Below, piece by piece: positions 17,566 to 25,409 of a stretch of 64,000 bases of DNA. The notes under the pieces are model-generated. The model made no database searches. It was not told the origin of the DNA and was given only the letters and a program-made list of their open reading frames with translations. Numbering within the stretch: the stretch's first letter is position 1; every line of letters starts with the position of its first letter. Made by a program: the position numbers and the translations under genes. The DNA comes from G963665185 sp049723905 (lineage in GTDB: Bacteria > Desulfobacterota > Desulfovibrionia > Desulfovibrionales > Desulfovibrionaceae). The stretch lies in the NCBI RefSeq assembly GCF_049723905.1, contig NZ_JBJKFD010000001.1:1178001-1242000 (forward strand). Reading direction: 5' to 3'.

Positions 17566-17701
17566 TAACAATCCTCCTTCAGGTCGTCAGGCTATGTAAT
17601 TCCATGCTTTAGTCCGCACGGTATATGCCCAATGCAGCAACACCAGAGAGTGCATCTATTTACAGTTGTTTTCAAGAAAAACGAACCACGACATGGATAT
17701 C

Positions 17702-17729
17702 TTGACTTTGATTATCATTATCTATAGCT
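17702..17729 (+). promoter_or_regulatory. Fur-like box in the promoter of the AraC regulator
   Basis: TTGATTATCATTATCTAT (about 17708-17725) matches the reverse of the Fur consensus unit GATAATGATAAT, directly after a TTGACT -35-like hexamer (17702-17707) and just upstream of the AraC-type gene. Confidence 0.65.
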
Positions 17730-17736
17730 ACTTTAC

Positions 17737-18720
17737 ATGCAAAACACATTGCCCAATGCATGCCCACAACATACATCCATCCGTAAAAATATAACTTTCC
17801 CAGAGAGTTCTGCCCCGGAAATCACCAGAATTATTCCCGGGGTTTCTCTCACCGTCATTAACTTCACCCCCCAAAAACCAGAAGTTATCACTTTCAACAA
17901 AACAGCGGCCCCCCTGGACTTTGGTTATGTTCTTGACGGTAATGCAGAAGTAAACATGCACCCCCCTTACGCTAGGCCGGATCGAACAGAACGTAGGGCA
18001 ACCATTGGCACCTGTTTCATCACCACTTTCCCTGAGGTTACGGCGGAAATGCGTTTTCCCGCCGGGGACCATGTTTGCATGGCAGGAATAGAGGTGGACC
18101 ACACGCTGCTTTACGACGAAATCGTCTCAGAAAATTCGGATCTTCCAGAACCTTTTATCCGGGCGATCCGAAATCCAGAAAAGAATTCATTTTGGACACG
18201 GGGCACAACTACGCCACAAGAAACTATAACTTTACGCCAAATACTCTCATGCACATTACACGGGCCAGGCCGGGGTCTCTATCTACAGGCGAAATGCCTG
18301 GAGCTCATTGCTCTGCGAGTGAACAGCCTGGCTCATTCGCAATCGCGTCCTGTTCCCCGCCTATGCAAAGAGGATATCGACCGTATCAATCTCGCGGCCC
18401 AAATCCTTGAAGCAAATCTGGACACTCCTCCAGGGCTGGACTCATTGGCTATACAGATCGGCATGAGCGTGACCAAACTTAAACGCGGGTTCAAACAGGT
18501 CTATGGTTGTACAGTGTACGGACATCTCCGCAATTCCCGCATGGAAACCGCCCGCAGGCTTTTAGACGACGGGCAGGCCAATATCAGTCAGACGGCATGG
18601 CGCATCGGGTACACCAATGTTGGCCATTTCAGCGTGGCCTTCCGCAAATATTTCGGACTTAAGCCCACGGATTACCTGCGTCATAGCCCATCGGGGCGGC
18701 TCCATTCCAACTGCAAATAG
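17737..18720 (+). CDS. AraC-family regulator of siderophore uptake (PchR-like)
   Basis: A 327-residue cytoplasmic regulator. The N-terminal two-thirds is a poorly conserved ligand-sensing region. The C-terminal AraC DNA-binding domain (about residues 215-320) has two helix-turn-helices: the first in LDSLAIQIGMSVTKLKRGFKQ, the second in ISQTAWRIGYTNVGHFSVAFRKYFGLKPTDYLR, a clear family signature. It lies just upstream of a TonB-dependent receptor in the same orientation and behind a Fur-like box, the usual position of PchR/YbtA-type regulators that turn on receptor genes when the cognate ferri-siderophore is present. The siderophore is not identified. Confidence 0.88.
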   Translation: MQNTLPNACPQHTSIRKNITFPESSAPEITRIIPGVSLTVINFTPQKPEVITFNKTAAPLDFGYVLDGNAEVNMHPPYARPDRTERRATIGTCFITTFPEVTAEMRFPAGDHVCMAGIEVDHTLLYDEIVSENSDLPEPFIRAIRNPEKNSFWTRGTTTPQETITLRQILSCTLHGPGRGLYLQAKCLELIALRVNSLAHSQSRPVPRLCKEDIDRINLAAQILEANLDTPPGLDSLAIQIGMSVTKLKRGFKQVYGCTVYGHLRNSRMETARRLLDDGQANISQTAWRIGYTNVGHFSVAFRKYFGLKPTDYLRHSPSGRLHSNCK

Positions 18721-18886
18721 CCACACTATCTTCCTCCATTTTCCCAGTATAAAAACAAATCTCTCTTCCCAAACGCAATCCACACCCCGGTCCGCCCTTC
18801 TGTGAGCACAATTATGTCCTCTCCGAGCAACATTCATTCTTCCAACTGACTATTACCAAGCCAGACCTAATTTTTTTGGAGGAACC

Positions 18887-20977
18887 ATGTTCGCTACACA
18901 AAGTCCACTGCCACGCTTAATGATAATGATCACCGCAATCATTATCTTTTCATTCGCCCCACAATACTCCCTGGCTGAAGAAACCGCCCCGCCCCCGAAA
19001 ACGTCGGAGAAATCCATCCGCCTGGCTCCGGTTACTGTCTCTGCAAACAAAGTCAAAGAAGACGCCCAGAAAACCCCTGTCAGCATGACGGTTTTTGAAG
19101 CTGGAACCATTGACGACCTGCCCAACTCCGATTCCATCGAGGGACTGACCCAACTCGTTCCCAACGTCGGTTTTCAAAGCATCGGCTCGCACTACAACGA
19201 ATTCAACTACCGCGGCATCGGCGGCGTGACCACCATGTCCAAGACCTGGAACATCTCGGTGGATGGCCTTACCCTTCCGTATGTAGGTCTGGACACGCTC
19301 TTTGATACGGAACGCATAGAATTTCTGCGTGGCGGGCAAGGGGCTCTTTATGGACGCAACACTCCTGGCGGTATGATCAATCTCGTAACCAAAGACCCCA
19401 CGCCCCAGCTGGAAAGCGAACTGCAGGCTTCCTATGGCTCCTTCAACACCATGAAATATTTTGGAGAAGTCAGCGGCCCCATAACGGATAAAACCGAATC
19501 CCGCCTGGCGTTGCAATATGCGCACACGGATGGATTCATCGACAACACCTTTCTGGATAACGACCGTGCGGACGAAGACGAACAGTTCACTGGCCGTTTC
19601 AAGATAATACACAGGCCTAGCGACGACACCACCATCAAACTCTCCTTGTTTGGCGACACGTACAACGGAAAGAACGGTGGCTGGGTTAACGTTGCCGGAG
19701 GCCCAACCCTAGACAGTACAAGCAATGACCTCGGCAAGGATGACGGCTACCTGGGCTCTCTCAATATGCAGGTGGAACACACCTTCGATTTTGCAACATT
19801 GACATCCATCACAGGCTACTCCCGTTCAAACTACTCCATCGTCAACGACATGGATGCCACTTCAGCCAACATATTTCTTCTCGACTACAAAGACGATTTC
19901 TCCACACTGACGGAAGAAATCCGGTTGGCATCTCCAGACCAGGATGCTCGCTTCCGCTGGCTTGCGGGCCTCTTCTTCCTTTATGAGAATACGGATTACG
20001 ACACCGACATGTTGTACAATATCCCCACGGCTTTCGGCATCTACTCCTCCGAGGGACACAGCAAATCCACAATAAACACAACTTCCGGTGCTATTTTCGG
20101 CCGCGCATCATACGACATTCTTCCCCGCCTGACCGCAACGGCCGGACTGCGTGTGGATGTGGAACAACGGACATTCGATTGGGACGACCAAATCAACACC
20201 AACAACAGCCTGGAAAAAACCAAAACCTGGACCCCCGTGCTGCCCAACGCCTCGCTGACGTACGAAGTGGTGGATAACCACCGCATTTATGCTTCGGTTT
20301 CACGCGGATACCGCTCCGGCGACTTCACTGCCAACGAGATCGACTACGCCACGCTTGAGGAAGGATATGTAGTCAACCCTGAATATACCTGGACTTACGA
20401 ACTGGGCTACAAATCCACACTCTTCGATAACAGGGTGCGGTTCAATGCAGCGGTCTTCCACATCGACTGGACCGACATGCAGGTGGCAACCGTCTCAAAC
20501 GGTCTGCAAATTAGACAGAACGCCGGCGAAGCCCATAGCGACGGATTTGAGGCAAATCTCAACTGGCTGGTGTTGGAAGGGTTGGAGCTTTTTGCCCAAG
20601 GCGGTTTTCTCAACGCCGAGTTTGACGAGTATGAAAACAATGCCAACGCCGAAGGCAAACACATCCCCAATAGCAACGAATTCTCCATCGGGGCCGGAGT
20701 TATCTATTCCCACGCTTCAGGACTCTTTGCCTCGTTCGACGCAACCCGCCTCGGGACCAAGTATCTGGACAGCGAAAACGAGATCAAACAAGCCCCCTAC
20801 ACCATGCTCAATGCCAAGGTGGGATACAAAGCCGAAGATTGGTCCTTGTCGCTCTACGGACGCAACCTCGGCGACGAACGATACATCGTCAGGGCATTCG
20901 AAGCCATGCCGGGAATGCGCCCGGGGTACATGGGCGCTCCCATGAACTTCGGGGTGGAGGTTTCCGCATACTTTTAA
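18887..20977 (+). CDS. TonB-dependent outer-membrane receptor (siderophore type)
   Basis: A 696-residue beta-barrel receptor for ferric siderophores. A signal peptide ends near residue 30 (SLAEE). A TonB-box-like segment (APVTVSANK) follows, then the plug domain at about 45-160 (FNYRGIGGV, FLRGGQGALYGRNTPGGMINLVTK) and a 22-strand barrel ending in the C-terminal aromatic signature SAYF. GGAGG lies 6 bases before ATG 18887, which fixes the start. Regulation is likely by the upstream AraC protein and Fur. A perfect Fur-like dyad lies inside its signal-peptide codons. feoA/feoB follow about 100 bases downstream. Confidence 0.92.
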   Translation: MFATQSPLPRLMIMITAIIIFSFAPQYSLAEETAPPPKTSEKSIRLAPVTVSANKVKEDAQKTPVSMTVFEAGTIDDLPNSDSIEGLTQLVPNVGFQSIGSHYNEFNYRGIGGVTTMSKTWNISVDGLTLPYVGLDTLFDTERIEFLRGGQGALYGRNTPGGMINLVTKDPTPQLESELQASYGSFNTMKYFGEVSGPITDKTESRLALQYAHTDGFIDNTFLDNDRADEDEQFTGRFKIIHRPSDDTTIKLSLFGDTYNGKNGGWVNVAGGPTLDSTSNDLGKDDGYLGSLNMQVEHTFDFATLTSITGYSRSNYSIVNDMDATSANIFLLDYKDDFSTLTEEIRLASPDQDARFRWLAGLFFLYENTDYDTDMLYNIPTAFGIYSSEGHSKSTINTTSGAIFGRASYDILPRLTATAGLRVDVEQRTFDWDDQINTNNSLEKTKTWTPVLPNASLTYEVVDNHRIYASVSRGYRSGDFTANEIDYATLEEGYVVNPEYTWTYELGYKSTLFDNRVRFNAAVFHIDWTDMQVATVSNGLQIRQNAGEAHSDGFEANLNWLVLEGLELFAQGGFLNAEFDEYENNANAEGKHIPNSNEFSIGAGVIYSHASGLFASFDATRLGTKYLDSENEIKQAPYTMLNAKVGYKAEDWSLSLYGRNLGDERYIVRAFEAMPGMRPGYMGAPMNFGVEVSAYF
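18922..18946. promoter_or_regulatory. Perfect Fur-like dyad inside the receptor signal-peptide codons
   Basis: GATAATGAT at 18922-18930 and its exact reverse complement ATCATTATC at 18938-18946 are separated by 7 bases. Each half matches the Fur hexamer pattern. It starts about 35 bases after the ATG, so it is intragenic; binding is inferred only. Confidence 0.5.
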
Positions 20978-20979
20978 AG

Positions 20980-21053
20980 GCAAAACGCACAACGCGTTTT
21001 GCTCCCCAGACATTATCCGCCCGGGAAAGGTGCGCAACCTTTCCCGTATTTTC
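20980..21053 (+). terminator. Two hairpins between the TonB receptor and feoA
   Basis: Hairpin 1 has 9-bp arms GCAAAACGC and GCGTTTTGC (20980-20988 and 20994-21002) and a 5-nt loop. Hairpin 2 has GGGAAAGG/CCTTTCCC arms around 21024-21046, followed by GTATTTT. They may reduce read-through from the receptor into feoAB. Confidence 0.55.
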
Positions 21054-21079
21054 CAAACCTGACGAGAAAGGAGGTCCCC

Positions 21080-21319
21080 ATGATTGGACCCTGTCTCCCA
21101 TTGACCGATCTGCAGGCCTGCCGGGTCGGCTACATTCGCGAATTCAACCTCACCGAAAGCCATATGCGGCGCATCGCCCCCATGGGGCTGAGCAAAGGTT
21201 GCCTGGTGCGGATAGTCAGAAATTCCGGCCGCCGCGCGCTGATCATCAAAGCCATGCATACCTATCTGGCCATCTCCCGGACCGTGGCCCAGAACATATT
21301 GATCGAGGTTGCCCCATGA
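21080..21319 (+). CDS. feoA: Ferrous iron transport protein FeoA
   Basis: A 79-residue SH3-fold protein that works with FeoB at the inner membrane. The family pattern LTDLQACRVGYIREFNL at the N-terminus and the RIAPMGLSKGCLVRIVRN core are clear, ending in a beta strand (ILIEVAP). GAGG precedes ATG 21080. The stop overlaps the FeoB start (ATGA at 21316), a translationally coupled pair. Confidence 0.92.
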   Translation: MIGPCLPLTDLQACRVGYIREFNLTESHMRRIAPMGLSKGCLVRIVRNSGRRALIIKAMHTYLAISRTVAQNILIEVAP

Positions 21320-23355
21320 CCACTTCCATACCACGCACAACAATGACTATTGCCCTGGCCGGGCAGCCCAACACCGGAAAATCCACCATCTTCAACGCTC
21401 TGACCGGACTCAACCAAGCCGTGGGCAATTGGGCAGGAAAAACCGTGGAACGCAAAACCGGACTGCTCCACATAAACGGCTGCGTCCACAACATAGTTGA
21501 TCTTCCTGGCACGTACAGTTTGAGTGCAAACTCCGGCGAAGAAGTCATTGCTCGAGATTTCATTCTGACGCAACACCCCGACCTTGTCGTGGTTGTTGTC
21601 AACGCTGCCAGCCTCAAACGCACGCTCTATTATGCTTCGGAAATAGATGGGCTGGGCCGTCCCTGCATTATCGCCCTGAACATGATGGATGTAGCCGAAG
21701 ACGAAGGCGTGCGGGTGGACCCGGTTTCCCTGGCGGAAGAACTGGGCATTCCCGTCGTGCCCCTGGTCGCTACCCGCGGGGAGGGGATGCAGTCGCTGAA
21801 GAGGGCCATAGAATCCTTTCAGGCCAGCCCTGCCACTTCTCGTACCAAGGACCTTTCCTCCCCTTTCCCTTGGCTTTCCGAAGAATTGCAACAAAAACAA
21901 GCCCGAATAATGACCATGCTGGAAACCCGGCAAACGGATAGTTCCCACCCACTGCCTCGGCTGCCCGTGCGCTGGCTTTCCATAAAACTCATGGAGAGAG
22001 ATGAAGAAGTCCTTTCCAGGCTCCACCAGGAATCACCCCAGCTTTGGCCCAGCCTGCATGAGCAGTGTGGCACATCAAAGGAAGTACTCCAGGCCGTAGT
22101 GGAACAACGCTACGCCTGGATCGACGAGTGCACCCAAAAAGCCCTAACCACAGTAGTTTTGGATCACGATTCGCTGACCGACCGCATCGACAGATGGGCA
22201 ACCCACCCGGTGTGGGGAGTCTGCATAATGGGGCTGGTCATGGTCCTTTCCGTGGTCCTCGGCATGCTTATCGGATTTCCCCTCCCCCTCTTGCTCATGA
22301 AAGGCATGTTCGCCCTGGAAGAATTGGCCGGTCAACTGCAACCGGCCGGTTTTCCCTGGTTGGCCGGACTGTTGCAGGGGACCATCCGGGGCGTGGGTTC
22401 GGTGGCAAGCATCCTGCCTTTTCTAATGGTCTTTTGTGGTGTGTTCGCCTTTTTGGAAGACGTTGGATATATGGCGCGCATTGCCTATCTTATGGACCGC
22501 TTCATGGCCCGAATAGGTTTGGGAGGAAAGGCATTCATCCCGCTCCTTTTCGCCCTGCCCTGCAATATCACAGGTGCCCTGGCGAGCCGTATTGCAGACT
22601 CGGAGCAGCATCGTCTCAAAACCATCTACCTCCTTCCCTTAGTGCCGTGCAGCGCCAAAATCGCAGTTCTGGCTTCCCTTGCGGTATGGCTTTTCAGTCC
22701 CCGAGCCGCGGCTGGTGTTATCATCGCCCTGCTGGCCATGAACGCTTTGTTCATCGGAATCGTCAGTCTGTTTTTGGGAAAATTCGTATTCCGCAGCAGT
22801 CAGGAATCAACGGAACTCATTTTGGAACTGCCTCACTACCACCGACCCAATTGGAAAAACATAGGGCGTCATGTCTGGAGTAAAGGCAGCGCTTTCCTGC
22901 GCAAGGCCTCCACAGTCATCCTGGGGTTCAGCATCATAATCTGGTTTGTCTCCTATTTCCCCACCGGAGAAATCAATACCAGCCTGCTGGGCCGTCTGGG
23001 CATAAGCCTCGAACCGCTTTCCAAGCTCATGGGGCTGGACTGGCGGATGTTCACCTCGCTACTGGCCTCAATGCTCAACAAAGAATCCGCCCTGGCAACC
23101 ATGGCCATCATCTTCAACACGTCCCAAAGTTCGCTGCCGGAAGTGTTACGTGCATTTCTGTCTCCGGCTTCGGCCATCTCCTTTATGGTGGCACAAAGCC
23201 TGTTCATTCCATGCGTGGCCACCTTGGGAGTGCTGCACAGCGAAGTACGTTCCATACGTATGATTCTAGGTATAGTGCTCTACACGACACTCCTGCCCAT
23301 GGGCATGGGTATTCTGATCTATCAGCTACTGCGTCTTGTTCCCGGGCTGGGATAA
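21316..23355 (+). CDS. feoB: Ferrous iron transporter FeoB
   Basis: A 679-residue inner-membrane Fe2+ transporter with an N-terminal G-protein domain: G1 GQPNTGKS at residues 16-23, G3 DLPGTYSL near 62-69 and G4 NMMD near 122. A GDI-like helical domain follows, then Gate-type membrane regions with about 8-10 helices (GSVASILPFLMVFCGVFAFLEDVGYMAR and the FALPCNITG cysteine motif). The length is somewhat shorter than E. coli FeoB (773). It overlaps feoA. Together with the upstream receptor the cluster covers both ferric-siderophore and ferrous uptake. Confidence 0.94.
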   Translation: MTTSIPRTTMTIALAGQPNTGKSTIFNALTGLNQAVGNWAGKTVERKTGLLHINGCVHNIVDLPGTYSLSANSGEEVIARDFILTQHPDLVVVVVNAASLKRTLYYASEIDGLGRPCIIALNMMDVAEDEGVRVDPVSLAEELGIPVVPLVATRGEGMQSLKRAIESFQASPATSRTKDLSSPFPWLSEELQQKQARIMTMLETRQTDSSHPLPRLPVRWLSIKLMERDEEVLSRLHQESPQLWPSLHEQCGTSKEVLQAVVEQRYAWIDECTQKALTTVVLDHDSLTDRIDRWATHPVWGVCIMGLVMVLSVVLGMLIGFPLPLLLMKGMFALEELAGQLQPAGFPWLAGLLQGTIRGVGSVASILPFLMVFCGVFAFLEDVGYMARIAYLMDRFMARIGLGGKAFIPLLFALPCNITGALASRIADSEQHRLKTIYLLPLVPCSAKIAVLASLAVWLFSPRAAAGVIIALLAMNALFIGIVSLFLGKFVFRSSQESTELILELPHYHRPNWKNIGRHVWSKGSAFLRKASTVILGFSIIIWFVSYFPTGEINTSLLGRLGISLEPLSKLMGLDWRMFTSLLASMLNKESALATMAIIFNTSQSSLPEVLRAFLSPASAISFMVAQSLFIPCVATLGVLHSEVRSIRMILGIVLYTTLLPMGMGILIYQLLRLVPGLG

Positions 23356-23425
23356 GCGGAACCGGAAACTCGCAGGCTCGTCGGCCAAGTCCGCCAGAAC
23401 ACAACACGAAGTCCACACGCAAAAG

Positions 23426-23447
23426 TGCCAGCCCGGTAGGGCGGGCA
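23426..23447. repeat. Small hairpin repeat, copy 1 (core CCCGGTAGGGCG)
   Basis: TGCCAGCCCGGTAGGGCGGGCA folds into a GCCC/GGGC hairpin with a GGTA loop and flanking TGCC/GGCA pairs. Other copies of the CCCGGTAGGGCG core are at 23601-23622 (same orientation) and near 39601-39612 (inverted). Confidence 0.65.
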
Positions 23448-23474
23448 CCAGATTGATTCCAAAGTTCAATCTGG

Positions 23475-23599
23475 CAGGCTGCTCAAAAAGGTACGAGAGC
23501 AAGGCGTAAAAAAAACTCAAGACCAACGCGTATTTTCAGATACGCGAGGGTTTGAGTTTTTTGAAACAACGACTCTATCGTGCCTTTGTCAGCAGCCTG
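23475..23599. repeat. Approximately 125-bp long-hairpin repeat, copy 1
   Basis: The ends CAGGCTGCTCAAAAAGG and the reverse complement of the right end CAGGCTGCTGACAAAGG pair; inside, AAAACTCAA/TTGAGTTTT and CGCGTAT/ATACGCG nest to the centre. The whole element folds into one long hairpin. A diverged copy lies at about 54430-54555. It carries no coding frame, and MITE-like or REP-like origin is inferred. Confidence 0.7.
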
Positions 23600-23600
23600 A

Positions 23601-23622
23601 TGCTCGCCCGGTAGGGCGGGCA
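23601..23622. repeat. Small hairpin repeat, copy 2 (core CCCGGTAGGGCG)
   Basis: TGCTCGCCCGGTAGGGCGGGCA, nearly identical to the copy at 23426-23447. The two copies flank the long hairpin element. Confidence 0.65.
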
Positions 23623-23693
23623 CTTATCTTTTCCCCTGCCTGTAACATATATGCTGTTTGCCCTTGGGCCAGCTTGCGAGTATAAGCGGCGGC

Positions 23694-25367
23694 ATGACAT
23701 ACGACAATCCACGAATCCCCAAGATATTGGATACACTGGGGCGCTTTTGCACGCGCCATCCCCTGATGGTTCTGACCATTGTCCTGCTGGCTCAATGCGT
23801 CTTTACGCTCGATGCCCGCGCCTTGTGGTTTTCCGACGAGGTCCGTTACGCCAACGCCTTTGAAAACCTCCTGAACGGCCATTGGTTGGTACTCCACCTC
23901 AACGGACAGATGTACCCGGACAAACCGCCCGTATACTTTTGGTTCATGTGGCTTGTTTCCAAGCTCGGCGGTGGCGCTACGCCTGTTACTTTTTTTGCCT
24001 CGTCTGCACTGTCCGCGTTGCTCTACCTGTTCGCCACCCATTTTATGTGCCGCAGGATTGCGAACGAAGACAATACCACCAGCCTGATAACCGGCCTGTT
24101 CTTCCTTACCAGCCTGTATTTCATAGGGCTGGGGCAGTACCTGCGCATGGACCTGCTGTTCGGTGTTTTCATCCTGGCCAGCCAGTTCTTTTTTTATTTT
24201 GGTGTCAACAACGAACAAAACAACGCATACAACGTGCTCGCCTTTGTTTTGGCGGGTGTCGCCACTCTGACCAAGGGCCCCTTGGGCGCCGTCTTTCCCC
24301 TGCTGGGAGTCATCGTATTCCTGGCCTGGAAAGGCGACCTGCGCCGGTTGTTCCGCAAGGACATGCTGCTCGGGTTGGTGCTCATGCTGCTCATGCTCGG
24401 CGCATGGGTTGGCGGTGCTTACATGATTGAGGGCAAAGCCTACATAGACAACATTTTTTACAAGCAGATCTACCGCAGGGCGGTCAACACCTGGCACCAT
24501 GAAGAGCCGTTCTATTACTACCTCACGGCCCTTCCCCTGGTCTGCCTGCCCTGGACCTTCATTGTCGTGCTGCTGCCCTTCCGACGCCTTGGCAAAGCCG
24601 CGTTCTGGAAGGACCTGTGGGAACGCCGCCGGGCCGCCCAGGGAACAACCTATCTTTGGGTTCTGTTCCTTACCGGATTTTGCATGCTCAGCTTACTGAG
24701 CGGCAAAGTCGCCATCTATCTCCTGCCTGTTCTTGCCCCTCTGGCCATTCTCGGAGCAAAAGGACTGCGTCGTGCAGCAGAGCTGCACCATGGCAGGCTG
24801 CCCTGGATGTGGATCTGCGTGGCCTTATTCTGTTTTATCATGGTGCTTGCCGCACCCTTCTTTGAAATCTTCTGCCCCTGGCCCGTCACTGTGGCCGGAC
24901 TGGGCTTCGTGACTCTTATAATGGGTGCCACTGGCGCCGCCGTGCTGGCTGTGCGCCGCATGGGCATAGGTCCGGCTCTGGCGGTTTTCGTTCTGGGCAT
25001 CACCCTGGTGCTCCAGCCGCTCAAGCTCATGACCCTGCCGAGCATCAACGCCGGCATGAGCCCCAAAGCCATGGCCATGGTCATACGCGATTACGTATCC
25101 CATGGATTTTCCCCGGCAGCCTACGACATCTATTCCGGTATTTTCACCTACTACGCAGGCCGGGATATTCTGGAGTCCGACTACTTTGAAGATATGGCCA
25201 AAAACTTTGCCGAACATCCGGGCAAAGGCATTGCCGTTTTCAAGGAGAAGGATTGGAAACGATGGGATAAAAAGCCGGAAGGTTTGAAAGTGGTCTTTCG
25301 TCAATGGATTGTGGACAGGCCGTACGTGCTCGTCTCCAATGAGGCGTCAGCCACGCCAAAGGATTGA
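23694..25367 (+). CDS. ArnT-like glycosyltransferase (PMT superfamily)
   Basis: A 557-residue integral membrane GT-C type glycosyltransferase of the ArnT/PMT superfamily, which transfers sugars from polyprenyl-phosphate donors to lipid A or proteins at the periplasmic face. The first loop has the catalytic acidic motif WFSDEVRYANAFENLLNG near residues 43-60 (Asp-Glu). YPDKPPVYFWFM follows near 75-86, and TKGPLGAVFPLLG is the typical TM motif. About 11-12 membrane helices precede a short soluble C-terminal part. ATG 23694 is the most plausible start, though the ribosome-binding site is weak. The sugar and acceptor are not shown by context; no arn operon is present. Confidence 0.82.
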   Translation: MTYDNPRIPKILDTLGRFCTRHPLMVLTIVLLAQCVFTLDARALWFSDEVRYANAFENLLNGHWLVLHLNGQMYPDKPPVYFWFMWLVSKLGGGATPVTFFASSALSALLYLFATHFMCRRIANEDNTTSLITGLFFLTSLYFIGLGQYLRMDLLFGVFILASQFFFYFGVNNEQNNAYNVLAFVLAGVATLTKGPLGAVFPLLGVIVFLAWKGDLRRLFRKDMLLGLVLMLLMLGAWVGGAYMIEGKAYIDNIFYKQIYRRAVNTWHHEEPFYYYLTALPLVCLPWTFIVVLLPFRRLGKAAFWKDLWERRRAAQGTTYLWVLFLTGFCMLSLLSGKVAIYLLPVLAPLAILGAKGLRRAAELHHGRLPWMWICVALFCFIMVLAAPFFEIFCPWPVTVAGLGFVTLIMGATGAAVLAVRRMGIGPALAVFVLGITLVLQPLKLMTLPSINAGMSPKAMAMVIRDYVSHGFSPAAYDIYSGIFTYYAGRDILESDYFEDMAKNFAEHPGKGIAVFKEKDWKRWDKKPEGLKVVFRQWIVDRPYVLVSNEASATPKD

Positions 25368-25409
25368 TCGACAAATTACCTTGCACGGATAGGTTCGGCG
25401 AGGGGAGCG

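Noticed and set aside
20839..21315. N-terminal extension of FeoB through feoA and the end of the TonB receptor
   Set aside because: The region is occupied by real genes in other frames, and FeoB begins at 21316 with coupled ATGA.
23475..23599. Simple terminator of feoB
   Set aside because: The nested stems extend over 125 bases and a second related copy exists elsewhere, so a repeat element explains it better.
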